Source of the DNA: Lewinellaceae bacterium
GTDB lineage: Bacteria; Bacteroidota; Bacteroidia; Chitinophagales; Saprospiraceae
Direction: 5' to 3'
DNA length: 64,000 bases
Assembly (NCBI GenBank): GCA_020636225.1
Contig: JACJYI010000005.1
Location: 62,001-126,000 of the forward strand
A model generated the notes under the pieces. That model did no database searches. It saw only the letters and a list, made by a program, of their open reading frames with translations, and had not been told where the DNA came from. Position 1 is the first letter of the stretch. The number at the start of each line of letters is the position of its first letter. Below are positions 35,690 to 43,942 of the stretch, piece by piece. Made by a program: the position numbers and the translations under genes.

Positions 35690-36427
35690 TCACACCCCCA
35701 CGATCCCGGCCGCCCAACCCTCAGTCAGATCATATGCCTGCTGCCCCTCCTCGATGTAGAATTGTACCTGGAGCAGGAGCAGATCCTGGCCCGGCCCCTC
35801 CGGTGATCGTTCAGGGATCAAGGTAATCTCGGCGGGGAGCTGTCCGCGTCCGAAGAGTTCTGTTTCCGTGTACACCGCATCCCCTTCCAGGGCAGTCGTG
35901 TCCATTCGCACCCAGGCACTTCTGAACCGGACATGGGTGGCCGTCGAAGGCCACTTGAGCATGTTCGGCACCGATTCGATGTGGATGGTCCCCGTCTCCA
36001 GGTCCACCCTCCGATTGGCGCGCAGGATCTGGTCCAGGGGATAGGTCTTGTTGAGGTCGACCCCGAGGAGGATCTCCTTCCCCTCCGGCATGGTCATGCC
36101 CGGACCGACCGATCGATGGCCCCTCCGGGAGGTACGGTCCTTCTTCATCACCTGGTGCAGAGTGCTGATCAACCGGGAGGTCATTCGCGCATCCCCGCAG
36201 GACTTGAACTTGTATCCCATCAGGCGTCGCAGCAAGGCCGCCACCTTAGTCACCCGACCAAATTCGGTGGCATTTTCCATGGTCCGCTCGAATTGCGGGC
36301 TGTTTTTCACTTTTTCCGGGTCATGGCGATGTGTCCGGCGCACCAGGTACCCTTCCGTACGCGAATGGTAGAAGGTGAGGTCGTCCATCGTACCGGTGAC
36401 TTTGAAAAGACTGGTCAATCTGGGCAT
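35690..36427 (-). CDS. Hypothetical soluble protein, Bacteroidota-type phage/cell-structure-like
   Basis: 245 residues from ATG 36427; no signal peptide or membrane segment. The N-terminal half (FKVTGTMDDLTFYHSRTEGYLVR, then SPQFERTMENATEFGRVTKVA) matches a widespread uncharacterised family in Bacteroidota, in which a short beta-strand opening is followed by the motif FxRTxEN-x-EFG (recollection, not checked). The C-terminal half is beta-rich. The gene name and function are unknown. A TTG at 36433 was discounted. About 110 bp upstream lies a remarkable array of six 11-bp tandem repeats, which may be its regulatory region. Confidence 0.6.
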   Translation of the reverse strand: MPRLTSLFKVTGTMDDLTFYHSRTEGYLVRRTHRHDPEKVKNSPQFERTMENATEFGRVTKVAALLRRLMGYKFKSCGDARMTSRLISTLHQVMKKDRTSRRGHRSVGPGMTMPEGKEILLGVDLNKTYPLDQILRANRRVDLETGTIHIESVPNMLKWPSTATHVRFRSAWVRMDTTALEGDAVYTETELFGRGQLPAEITLIPERSPEGPGQDLLLLQVQFYIEEGQQAYDLTEGWAAGIVGV

Positions 36428-36536
36428 GGTCAACTGGTTTGAAGCGTGATGAAACAGTTGCTGGAGAGCGTATTTCCTCCAGGGTATACCTAATAATAAC
36501 GCTCAAACGACGTATAAATGATATAAGAACAACATG

Positions 36537-36602
36537 AAAAAGAAGTATGGATGAAGTAGGTATCAAGTAAGAATCAAGTAGGTATGAAGTATATATGAAG
36601 TA
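36537..36602. repeat. Six tandem 11-bp repeats (iteron-like)
   Basis: Six contiguous 11-bp units with consensus nnnATsAAGTA: aaaaagaagta, tggatgaagta, ggtatcaagta, agaatcaagta, ggtatgaagta, tatatgaagta. One repeat per helical turn puts all copies on the same face of the DNA, as in arrays of protein-binding sites or curved DNA. The AT-rich region lies upstream of the minus-strand hypothetical gene starting at 36427. Confidence 0.9.
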
Positions 36603-36689
36603 TATAAACGTACTCTGGGCCACGCTTTGGGTCCTGCTGAACAGGGCCATGGGAGTACCTGGAATGAAGGGCCATTGTAGCCAGGATGT

Positions 36690-37110
36690 AGGGGATGAAT
36701 GCCGCTCGCCCCCCCGAGTACTAGGGGTCGGGGCCGCTCGCCTTTCGCAGAGTACGTCAGTGGCTGGTGCCACTCTGGCTAAAGGGTAAAGGGCGAAGGG
36801 TCAAGGGCCCTCAGGAATCAGATCAGCCACCTTGGCGTCTTCGCTTCTTTGCTTTTCGCCGTTCGCCCCCCCGAGTACTCGGGGTCGGGGCTTTTCGCAG
36901 AGTACGTTAGTGGCTGTCGCCACTCTGGCTGGTAAAGGGTAAAGGGCAAAGGGTCAAAGGACCTGAAGGAATCGCATCGGCCGCCTTGGCGACTTCGCTT
37001 CTTCGCGTTTTCCCTCATAACCTCCTCGCCTCGCTTATCGCCGAGTACGTCAGTGGCTGGCGCCACTCTGGCTGGTAAAGGGTAAATGGCAAAGGGCAAA
37101 GGGCCCTGAA
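36690..37110. repeat. Repeat cluster IV (three hairpin units)
   Basis: Hairpins at 36759-36774 (AGTGGC-TGGT-GCCACT), 36909-36924 and 37052-37067 with 150- and 143-bp spacing. Copies of the ccccgagtactcgggg-type palindrome lie at about 36714 (imperfect) and 36872. The last unit is cut after ccttggcgacttcg (37127-37140), where the sequence becomes the group II intron region. Confidence 0.85.
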
Positions 37111-37611
37111 GGTATCATATGGAGTCCCTTGGCGACTTCGGTACGCCATGAGGCGTGTGTCTATATTAATTAACCATTAAACCCAGTATCATGAAAGGGA
37201 TACACAGGCCAATTTGCCGTTCAGCCTGAAGCAGCCGGAAGGCATGAGGAGGAAACGAACCATGCTAAGTTTCTGGTCAAGCGATTATGCGAGCCGTAAC
37301 ACAAGTGAACCCGGTAAGGCTTCGTTACGCAACACTGCAGTGGTCAACCTTCCGAAGATGGCGAAACCTGAAACATATTGGGAAGAAACGGTAAAACGCA
37401 CCAATATGGCTGCACGGAGTAGGACGGGATGGCGCGTATAATGAGGGAGACACATGAACATGGGATCCCCTAACGCCATGTAGTAGACCGCTACATGGGC
37501 GAGGGAGTCGGAGATGCCCATAGTACTGCTGATACTGAGGACAACATAACCACAGAGGAGGGAAGGGGCATTACTATTGGAAACGTTTTAGATAACAAAA
37601 TGACTACCTAA

Positions 37612-39018
37612 ATGGAGAAGCGAAGTATCCTAGAAAAGGTACAAGCGGAGATAGAAATCCTGGAGCAGAAGAAGCGAAAGGATCAAAGTACGCAGGACAG
37701 GTGCAGGCTGTTACAACTAAAACTATATCAGAAAGCCAAGCAGGAAAGTAAATTCAAGTTCTACATACTATATGACAAAATCAGCCTAAGCTACATCATG
37801 GAGGAGGCCTACCGGCGATGTAAATCGCGAAAAGGATCAAAAACTCCCGGCGTGGATGGGCTGACGTTTAAACAGGTTGAGGATACTGGGCGCGAAGCAT
37901 TTCTCGAAGCAATTAGAGAAGAGCTACAAGAGCACAGATATAAACCACAGCCAGTCAAACGAGTCATGATAGAGAAGGAGAACGGCGGACATCGACCATT
38001 GGGGATACCGACCATTAAAGACAGGATAGTACAACAAGCCTGTAAGATGGTCATTGAACCAATATTCGAGGCTGACTTTAACGAATCATCCTATGGGTTC
38101 AGGCCGAAACGATCGGCAAAAGAAGCGATGGCTGAAATTAAGGGTAATCTGAGTAAGGGAAAGCACGTGGTATACGATGCGGATTTAAGCAAATACTTTG
38201 ACACCATCCCACACGATAAGCTAGTGAAGGCTTTGGAAGAGCGCATAGCCGATCCCCGAATAATTGCACTAGTGAAGCTATGGCTAAAGTCACCAGTAGT
38301 AGAGAGTGATGGAAGGTATAGTGGAGGAAAAGGACAATCGAGAGGGACGCCCCAGGGCGGCGTGATATCTCCACTGTTAGCGAATATATACATGAACCTT
38401 CTAGACAGAATTGTCAACAAGATGAATGGCTATTTCGCGAACCTGGGGATACGGATGATCAGGTATGCGGATGACTTCATATTGATGTCACATGAGATCA
38501 AACAAGAAGTAATCACGAAGCTGCATGGATACCTCAACCGCATGGAACTTACAATCAACGAAGAGAAGAGCAAGCTGGTAAATGCGGGAGAAGAGCCTTT
38601 TGATTTTCTTGGATTTACCGTACGATATGACAGGAGTATACTATTTAAAGGCAGCCGCTTTTGGAATATCTTCCCAAAGCAGAAAGCTCAAAAAGGGATA
38701 CGAAAAGCGATCGATGTGAAACTCAAGTTGATAGGTCACTACCCGGCAAAACAGGTTGCTTCAGAACTCAACCCTATAATCAGGGGTTGGATGAACTACT
38801 ACAAAATCGAAGGAGTCAGCTACACACAGGCGGCATTCAGGAAGCTGAATGACTACCTTAGAATCCGTCTGAATAGATATTACAATCGTAAAAGCCAGAG
38901 GAAATCGCGCCTTCATGGTCAGGAGGCCTACGATCTATTAACCAAGAAATTTGGTTTAATAGTACCGTATACGACCAATGGTTTACGACCTGTGTATGCC
39001 CAAGGACGAAACCAATAG
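37612..39018 (+). CDS. Group II intron reverse transcriptase/maturase
   Basis: 468 residues. Reverse transcriptase domain with blocks GFRPKRSAKEA, DLSKYFDTIPHDKL, GTPQGGVISPLLANIYMN and the catalytic YADD (Tyr285-Asp288), followed by the maturase domain X region (about 350-430, including NPIIRGWMNYYKIEGVS). It splices its host RNA and reverse-transcribes it at the insertion site. The usual C-terminal HNH endonuclease domain is missing, as in many bacterial introns that target nascent strands. It lies inside the intron and appears intact. Codon usage and AT content differ from the flanking housekeeping genes. Confidence 0.95.
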   Translation: MEKRSILEKVQAEIEILEQKKRKDQSTQDRCRLLQLKLYQKAKQESKFKFYILYDKISLSYIMEEAYRRCKSRKGSKTPGVDGLTFKQVEDTGREAFLEAIREELQEHRYKPQPVKRVMIEKENGGHRPLGIPTIKDRIVQQACKMVIEPIFEADFNESSYGFRPKRSAKEAMAEIKGNLSKGKHVVYDADLSKYFDTIPHDKLVKALEERIADPRIIALVKLWLKSPVVESDGRYSGGKGQSRGTPQGGVISPLLANIYMNLLDRIVNKMNGYFANLGIRMIRYADDFILMSHEIKQEVITKLHGYLNRMELTINEEKSKLVNAGEEPFDFLGFTVRYDRSILFKGSRFWNIFPKQKAQKGIRKAIDVKLKLIGHYPAKQVASELNPIIRGWMNYYKIEGVSYTQAAFRKLNDYLRIRLNRYYNRKSQRKSRLHGQEAYDLLTKKFGLIVPYTTNGLRPVYAQGRNQ

Positions 39019-39019
39019 G

Positions 39020-39053
39020 AAAGCCGTATGCGGGAAAACCGCACGTACGGTTT
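39020..39053 (+). ncRNA. Group II intron domain V
   Basis: The 34-nt hairpin with AGCCGTATGCG and CGCACGTACGGTT arms around a GAAA-type loop is the highly conserved catalytic core of group II ribozymes, including the AGC triad. It begins just after the maturase stop. Confidence 0.9.
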
Positions 39054-39112
39054 GACGAGGGGGTGAGGAGTAGCTATCTTGCTGCTCCTTACTCTACTCT
39101 ACCGCGGTTCAT

Positions 39113-39165
39113 CCCTCCCGCCACGGCGGGCAGGCATCCCTCTCACCATGGCGGGCAGGCATTCC
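39113..39165. repeat. Dispersed GC palindromes cccgccacggcggg/ggcgggcaggcat
   Basis: Two copies of a short motif ending ggcgggcaggcat (about 39118-39138 and 39146-39161) lie between the intron and the 3' end of icd. The same motif opens repeat clusters I, II and III. One copy forms a stem and could terminate icd transcription on the minus strand. Confidence 0.6.
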
Positions 39166-40632
39166 TCACTCGCCCTGTCCGAGGGAGAAGCCCCGCTTGT
39201 TGTCGAATTCGTAGAGATTCTCCGTCTTGATCACATCCAGCCCGGAGGCGTTGGCCACGTGCAGGAGCTCGAGGATGCCGTCGAACGGGATCTCGCGGTA
39301 GTCCGGCTCGATGGTCCCAAACTGGGCGTGGCGGCTCACGAACCGGCAACGCCAGTGATCGGTGCAGAAGGTTTCCGGCAATCCATCCGGATAGACCTTG
39401 ACCCCGCGGTTGGTGATCATCTTGAGCTTGAGGTGACGAAGCGGCAAGGAGGTGAGGATATGGCCCAGATCGTCGGCATTGCCCTGGCGCCAGTCGAGGA
39501 AGACATCCACGCCGACCAGTTCCTTGTGCTCCACTTCCCGGCGGAAGCTGGGGATCTTGATTCCGCCCTTGCTCTCACCGACGACGGCCGGCGTCAGGGT
39601 CTTGGGCTTTTTCCCCAGGTTGGCGATGACGGCATCGGCAAACTCCCTGGTGCCGACCCGCTTGGTGCTGATCTCTTCCCGGTAGATGTCCCCGGTGTGG
39701 ATACCATCCTCCAGGGTCTTGAGCCAGGCGTTCTTGATGGTGGCGGCAATGTCCCCCTGGCCGATATGGGTGAGCATCATGATGGCCCCATTCAGCAGTC
39801 CGGACGGGTTGGCGATCCCCTGGCCGGAGATATCCGGTGCGGATCCGTGGATGGCCTCGAACATGGCGAACGACTCCCCAATGTTGGCACTGCCGGCCAT
39901 GCCCACCGATCCGGAGATCAGGGCCACGATATCGGAGATGATATCCCCGTAGAGGTTCTCGGTCACCACCACGTCAAAGTCGTGGGGCCGGTCGGCCAGC
40001 AGGGCAGACCCGATGTCGATGATCTTGTATTCCTTCTCGATCTTGGGATAGTTGACCCCGATCTCATCGAAGACCCGGTGGAACAATCCGTCCGTGATCT
40101 TCATGATGTTGTCCTTGGCCATGCAGGTGACCTTCTGCCGGCCGTCGGCCTTGGCATATTCAAAGGCATAGTGCATGATCTTCTCCGTCCCCGGACGGGT
40201 GATCAGCTTCAGGCACTGGGTGACATCCTGGGTCTGGCGGTGTTCGATGCCGGCATACAGGTCCTCCTCATTTTCGCGGATGATGACCATGTCGATGTCC
40301 GGAAAGCGGGTCGGCACGAACGGATGGAGTGCCTGGCAGGGGCGGACGTTGGCAAAGAGACCCAAGGTCTTCCGGATGGTCACATTGAGGCTCTTGTAGC
40401 CACCACCACTCGGCGTGGTGATCGGCGCCTTCAGGAAGATCCGCGTGTCCCGCAGGGTCTTCCAGTCGTCGGGACGGATCCCGGAGGTATGGCCCTGGTG
40501 GTAGACTTTTTCACCGATCTCGATCTCGTGGACGTCAATACGGGCTTTGGCGGCGTGAAGGATGCGCAGGGTGGCGTCCATGATCTCGGGGCCAATGCCG
40601 TCCCCGCGGGCAATAGTGATCGGTGTATTCAT
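39166..40632 (-). CDS. icd: Isocitrate dehydrogenase (NADP-type, long Thermus-like form)
   Basis: 488 residues from ATG 40632. The enzyme oxidises isocitrate to 2-oxoglutarate in the TCA cycle. The N-terminal start TPITIARGDGIGPEIM, the substrate-binding region (ITTPSGGGYKSLNVTIRKTLGL, FANVRPC), and the conserved acidic motif (VVTENLYGDIISD) and nucleotide site (EAIHGSAPDISG) are all present. The extra C-terminal domain of about 140 residues (from about 350) is characteristic of the longer form known from Thermus thermophilus, about 496 residues. A -7-like element TACTTTTG lies 77 bp upstream on the same strand. Confidence 0.93.
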   Translation of the reverse strand: MNTPITIARGDGIGPEIMDATLRILHAAKARIDVHEIEIGEKVYHQGHTSGIRPDDWKTLRDTRIFLKAPITTPSGGGYKSLNVTIRKTLGLFANVRPCQALHPFVPTRFPDIDMVIIRENEEDLYAGIEHRQTQDVTQCLKLITRPGTEKIMHYAFEYAKADGRQKVTCMAKDNIMKITDGLFHRVFDEIGVNYPKIEKEYKIIDIGSALLADRPHDFDVVVTENLYGDIISDIVALISGSVGMAGSANIGESFAMFEAIHGSAPDISGQGIANPSGLLNGAIMMLTHIGQGDIAATIKNAWLKTLEDGIHTGDIYREEISTKRVGTREFADAVIANLGKKPKTLTPAVVGESKGGIKIPSFRREVEHKELVGVDVFLDWRQGNADDLGHILTSLPLRHLKLKMITNRGVKVYPDGLPETFCTDHWRCRFVSRHAQFGTIEPDYREIPFDGILELLHVANASGLDVIKTENLYEFDNKRGFSLGQGE

Positions 40633-40708
40633 CGTGTTGTCATTTAGGTAAACCATCTACAGGACGATTCCGAAGCAAAAAAGTTCAATCGGTTTCGTCT
40701 TGCGGCCG

Positions 40709-40716
40709 CAAAAGTA
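40709..40716 (-). promoter_or_regulatory. Candidate -7 promoter element of icd
   Basis: Read on the minus strand, the sequence is TACTTTTG, a full match to TAnnTTTG, 77 bp before the icd start. No matching -33 box was found. Confidence 0.4.
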
Positions 40717-40845
40717 CAGGGCATGGCGCTGGGAGAAAAGAAAATCCGGGAATTCTTGATGGAAATGGAGATCATCGGACCAGGCAAGCCAGGTTATCGT
40801 CCATTCCATGGAGGGGCCCTATTTTTATTCGAAAACAGGAGCGAC

Positions 40846-41379
40846 ATGAATCCTCCGGAATCGCAGCTTTGGATCCTGGTCTGCGGGTTGCCCGGGACAG
40901 GGAAAACGACGGTGGCCAAAGCGCTGGCCGCCGCGCTGGGTGCTGCCCATGGCAATACGGACCAGGTGCGGGCCCGTTTGGGTTTGATGGGGCATTACCA
41001 TGCTGCCGACAAGGCAAAGGTCTATGACACCCTGCTGGAGCAGGCCCGGCAATGGGTGCAGGATGGACGGGTGGTGGTCATTGATGCCACCTTCTCCCGG
41101 CCGGAGATGCGGCTCCGATGGCACCAGGCGGCTGCCGATCTCGGCGTGATGATCCGCTGGATCGAGATCCGGGCCGATGAGTCGGTCGTCCGACAGCGGG
41201 TGCGACAGACCCGGCCGGACAGCGAGGCCGACGAGGCCGTGTATGAGCAGATCCGCTCGGAATGGTCACCTTTGCCGGACGAGCATCTGGTCCTACGATC
41301 GGATGAGGATGACCTGCCAGCATTGGTCCGGCAGGCGCTCGACTGGTTGCATCTTGATCCAACGAATCCGGACACATGA
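40846..41379 (+). CDS. P-loop kinase (AAA_33 / gluconate kinase-like)
   Basis: 177 residues from ATG 40846. A Walker A motif (CGLPGTGKTTVAKAL) lies near residue 14, followed by VVVIDATFSRPEMRLRW (a Walker-B-like strand with the DxTF signature) and an arginine-rich lid (RQRVRQTRPDSEADEA). This is the COG0645-type ATPase, which in many bacteria is fused to the phosphotransferase-like COG2187 domain. Here it is a separate gene and overlaps the COG2187-like gene by 4 bp (ATGA), so the two probably work as one unit. Substrate unknown. The longer frame from 40723 has no initiator support and is excluded. Confidence 0.8.
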   Translation: MNPPESQLWILVCGLPGTGKTTVAKALAAALGAAHGNTDQVRARLGLMGHYHAADKAKVYDTLLEQARQWVQDGRVVVIDATFSRPEMRLRWHQAAADLGVMIRWIEIRADESVVRQRVRQTRPDSEADEAVYEQIRSEWSPLPDEHLVLRSDEDDLPALVRQALDWLHLDPTNPDT

Positions 41380-42365
41380 ACGAGGTACAGATCCGACTCC
41401 TGCTCCAGGCCCTGCCAGGCAACCCCACGCTCGTCGAGACCCACATCTCCTGGGTGCTGATGTCGGACGACCGGGTCTACAAGATCCGCAAGCCCATGCG
41501 CTATGCCTTCCTGGATTTCTCCACCATGGCCCAGCGCCGGGTGGATTGCGAGAAGGAATTGCTGCTGAACCGGCGCACCAGTCCGGAGATCTACCTGGGC
41601 GTCGTCCCGATCCGACAATGGGAGGGAGGTATTGGCCTGGGCGAAGGTCCGGGCCAGGTGATCGACCATGCCGTGGAAATGGTGCGGATGCCGGCAGAGC
41701 GGCAGATGAACCTGCTGGTGAAGGAGAACAAGGTAGGTGAAGAGGACATGCGGCATCTGGCCCGGTATCTGGCGAGCTTCCATGACCGGGCCACGGTTAT
41801 CGATACTCCGGTTTCCGTCCACGGACTCTGGCTGGATGTCGCCGATATCCTCAAGATCGAACTGGTCACCGAGGAGGTGCTGGGCAAGGAGGCGGCCCTG
41901 GCGTTACGGGATCATGTGCGCCTGGCCAGGGAACAGTTGCACACCCTCCGTCAACGGATCCAGGAACGTCATCAGGCCGGATGGACGCGGGACGTGCACG
42001 GCGATCTGCATACCCGGAATATCTTTCTACTGCCGGAACCCGTGCTCTTCGATTGCCTGGAATTCAATGACCACCTGCGACAGATCGACCTGTTGAACGA
42101 GATCGCCTTCCTGGGGATGGACCTGGGTTCCATGGGTCGGGCGGATCTGTGGGAGGTGTTCCTGGCCGCTTATCAGGAGGGTCTGCCGGTCATGGAAGAT
42201 GAAATGGATCGGAAGTTGCTCGGTTTTTACATGGGCTATCGGGCCAATGTCCGCTTCAAGGTGGCCATGCTGCGGGTGATGCAATCTCCTGATCAAGCGG
42301 ATATCCGAGGTTTGCAGCATTCATTTTCCTATGCCATGCGCCTGATGGGCGACCTTGGCCGCTAG
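41376..42365 (+). CDS. Aminoglycoside phosphotransferase-like kinase (COG2187 type)
   Basis: 329 residues. Small-molecule kinase fold, with the catalytic loop HGDLHTRNIFL (about residues 209-219) and the metal-binding FDCLEFND (about 226-233), plus the N-terminal sequence ETHISWVLMSDDRVYKIRKPMRYAFLDFST typical of COG2187. The usual bacterial partner is an AAA ATPase fused downstream of this domain; here the ATPase gene lies upstream and overlaps by 4 bp. The substrate is not known. Confidence in the fold is high, in the role low. Confidence 0.82.
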   Translation: MNEVQIRLLLQALPGNPTLVETHISWVLMSDDRVYKIRKPMRYAFLDFSTMAQRRVDCEKELLLNRRTSPEIYLGVVPIRQWEGGIGLGEGPGQVIDHAVEMVRMPAERQMNLLVKENKVGEEDMRHLARYLASFHDRATVIDTPVSVHGLWLDVADILKIELVTEEVLGKEAALALRDHVRLAREQLHTLRQRIQERHQAGWTRDVHGDLHTRNIFLLPEPVLFDCLEFNDHLRQIDLLNEIAFLGMDLGSMGRADLWEVFLAAYQEGLPVMEDEMDRKLLGFYMGYRANVRFKVAMLRVMQSPDQADIRGLQHSFSYAMRLMGDLGR

Positions 42366-42400
42366 AAACATTTAAAATTTTCTTATTTATCTATATTTGC

Positions 42401-42433
42401 TTTGACATACTGTGTGGTATTCACGTAGCTTTG
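42401..42433 (+). promoter_or_regulatory. Bacteroidota promoter (-33 TTTG, -7 TAGCTTTG)
   Basis: TTTG at 42401-42404, 21 bp, then TAGCTTTG at 42426-42433. This matches the two-box Bacteroidota consensus in sequence and spacing, and lies 25 bp before the ATG at 42459. It is the best promoter in the window. Confidence 0.75.
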
Positions 42434-42458
42434 CGCCTAAATCCCTTATCCATTCCCT

Positions 42459-43829
42459 ATGAAACATGTTTTACTCCTATTGTCATCTGTGATGATGACG
42501 TTTGTCCTGCAGGCTCAAACTGTGCCTGTTCTCCCCACAATCGAAAGTGTTACCCAGCATCTCCGGTCGATCCGGCAGCAGCAGGCTGCCCAATTGCGCG
42601 AGGAGGTGAGCTGTACGCGGGAGACGGAGCTGGACTGGAATTCTGCCTCCATGAAGTGGGATTCTGCCTACCAGACCATCAGCAAGGTGGAAGAGGTAGA
42701 CGGCAAGACCAATATCGTTATTGAATCGTACGAGTACGATGAGGTCGAAGGCCATGTGCTGACCGAAGAGATTCACGCCTACGGCATTGAAGGATTCATC
42801 AATCTGGAAGATGAGCCTGCCTTTTATGACTCTCTCCTTCTGTTCGGCCCGGACCAGTTCACCGGCGACCTGATCCTCGTGGCCCGCATTCTGCCTACCT
42901 ACGGCAGTAATGGCAAAATCGCCAAGCAGGAGACCTATTTCAATACCGCGTTCTTCGGATTCCCGCTCGGCTTCGTCCTCTTCGGTGTCAATCTGTACTA
43001 CTACGACATGGATGATTACCTGATCGCCGAGTCCAGCAAGGAAGTCGACCTGGGCACGTTTGACCTCATGAATGGCGATACCACGGCTTATACCAACAAC
43101 AGCGCCGGACAGATCCTGGTCGAACAGACCTGGACCTGGAACTCGGACCTGATGGTCTATGAGCCGATCAGCCGGACCACCAACACCTGGGTGAGCCCCG
43201 GTGGCGATATGGCCTCCCTGACCTACGAAAGCTATGATGAGAGCACCATGAGTTGGGTGTACAACAGCCAGAGCCTCTATTCCTACAGCAAGCCGGGATT
43301 GGTCAGCAAGGTCGAGATCCAGGTCGGCATGCCGGGCAGCTGGCAGACCGTACAGGAGATCAGCTATACCTACGATGGCATGGACCGTCAGACCCTGGCC
43401 CTGTACAAGAGTGTCGAGGCCAATGGCAACAAGACGGATACCTATCGCGAGGTGACCAAATGGGATACTGTGGAAGGATGGATCTCCGAGACCATCAGCC
43501 AGGATAATGTCAATGGTACCTGGGTGAACAGCGATCGCACCATTCTGGAGCCTTGCACCCCGGTGTCTTCCATTACGCCGGCCCTGGTCCAGGATGGCTT
43601 CCTGAACACGTGGTTTGATGCCAGCCAGCAATTGCAGCTCACCTTTGCCGACAATGCATTGCCCCGGACAGTGGTCGTGTATGATCTGCAGGGACGGTTG
43701 AACCTGAGCGCCGATCTGCGCAATGGCCAGCGCCAGATCGACGGTTCGTCCCTCGTACCGGGCATGTACCTGGTGCGGGTGACCTTTGCTGATGGCAGCG
43801 TTGCAGCCCGCCAGGCTCAGAAGTTCTGA
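42459..43829 (+). CDS. T9SS type A secreted protein of unknown function
   Basis: 456 residues. A signal peptide (LLLLSSVMMTFVLQAQ) is followed by a beta-rich region with repeating YD/YE strands (ESYEYDEVEGHVLTEE, YNSQSLYSYSKPGLVSK), similar to RHS/YD-like or repetitive beta-solenoid sequences. The last 75 residues (LPRTVVVYDLQGRLNLSAD, SLVPGMYLVRVTFADG) form the T9SS type A sorting domain. Transcription starts from the promoter at 42401 and ends at the terminator at 43869. No enzymatic motif is visible. Most genes of this kind encode surface or secreted matrix components. Confidence 0.78.
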   Translation: MKHVLLLLSSVMMTFVLQAQTVPVLPTIESVTQHLRSIRQQQAAQLREEVSCTRETELDWNSASMKWDSAYQTISKVEEVDGKTNIVIESYEYDEVEGHVLTEEIHAYGIEGFINLEDEPAFYDSLLLFGPDQFTGDLILVARILPTYGSNGKIAKQETYFNTAFFGFPLGFVLFGVNLYYYDMDDYLIAESSKEVDLGTFDLMNGDTTAYTNNSAGQILVEQTWTWNSDLMVYEPISRTTNTWVSPGGDMASLTYESYDESTMSWVYNSQSLYSYSKPGLVSKVEIQVGMPGSWQTVQEISYTYDGMDRQTLALYKSVEANGNKTDTYREVTKWDTVEGWISETISQDNVNGTWVNSDRTILEPCTPVSSITPALVQDGFLNTWFDASQQLQLTFADNALPRTVVVYDLQGRLNLSADLRNGQRQIDGSSLVPGMYLVRVTFADGSVAARQAQKF

Positions 43830-43868
43830 TCCGAACCCACGTCACCGATACCCGACCCGAACCGATTC

Positions 43869-43903
43869 AAAAAGGGGATGTCTGACCGACATCCCCTTTT
43901 TCA
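43869..43903 (+). terminator. Rho-independent terminator
   Basis: AAAAAGGGGATGTC and GACATCCCCTTTTT form a perfect 14-bp stem with a 5-nt loop, running into T residues. It lies 40 bp after the preceding stop. Confidence 0.93.
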
Positions 43904-43942
43904 TGTGGTGAACAATCCGTTCTCATTCGATATTTCAGCATC

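Larger units (their letters stand above)
37155..39102 (+). mobile_element. Group II intron (boundaries approximate)
   Basis: A candidate 5' end GTGTG at 37155 starts about 457 bp of structured, non-coding sequence, then an intron-encoded reverse transcriptase in the position of domain IV (37612-39018), then recognisable domain V and domain VI. Domain VI pairs GTGAGGAGTAGC-type and GCTGCTCCTTAC-type arms (about 39062-39095), and the element should end at an AY dinucleotide near 39102. The 5' end is the weaker boundary. The element has inserted at the edge of repeat cluster IV and just downstream (3') of the isocitrate dehydrogenase gene on the opposite strand. Confidence 0.75.

Noticed and set aside
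38430..38470. A diversity-generating retroelement based on the reverse transcriptase at 37612
   Set aside because: The protein matches group II intron maturases, is followed by domain V, and no template/variable repeat pair was seen near any surface-protein gene.
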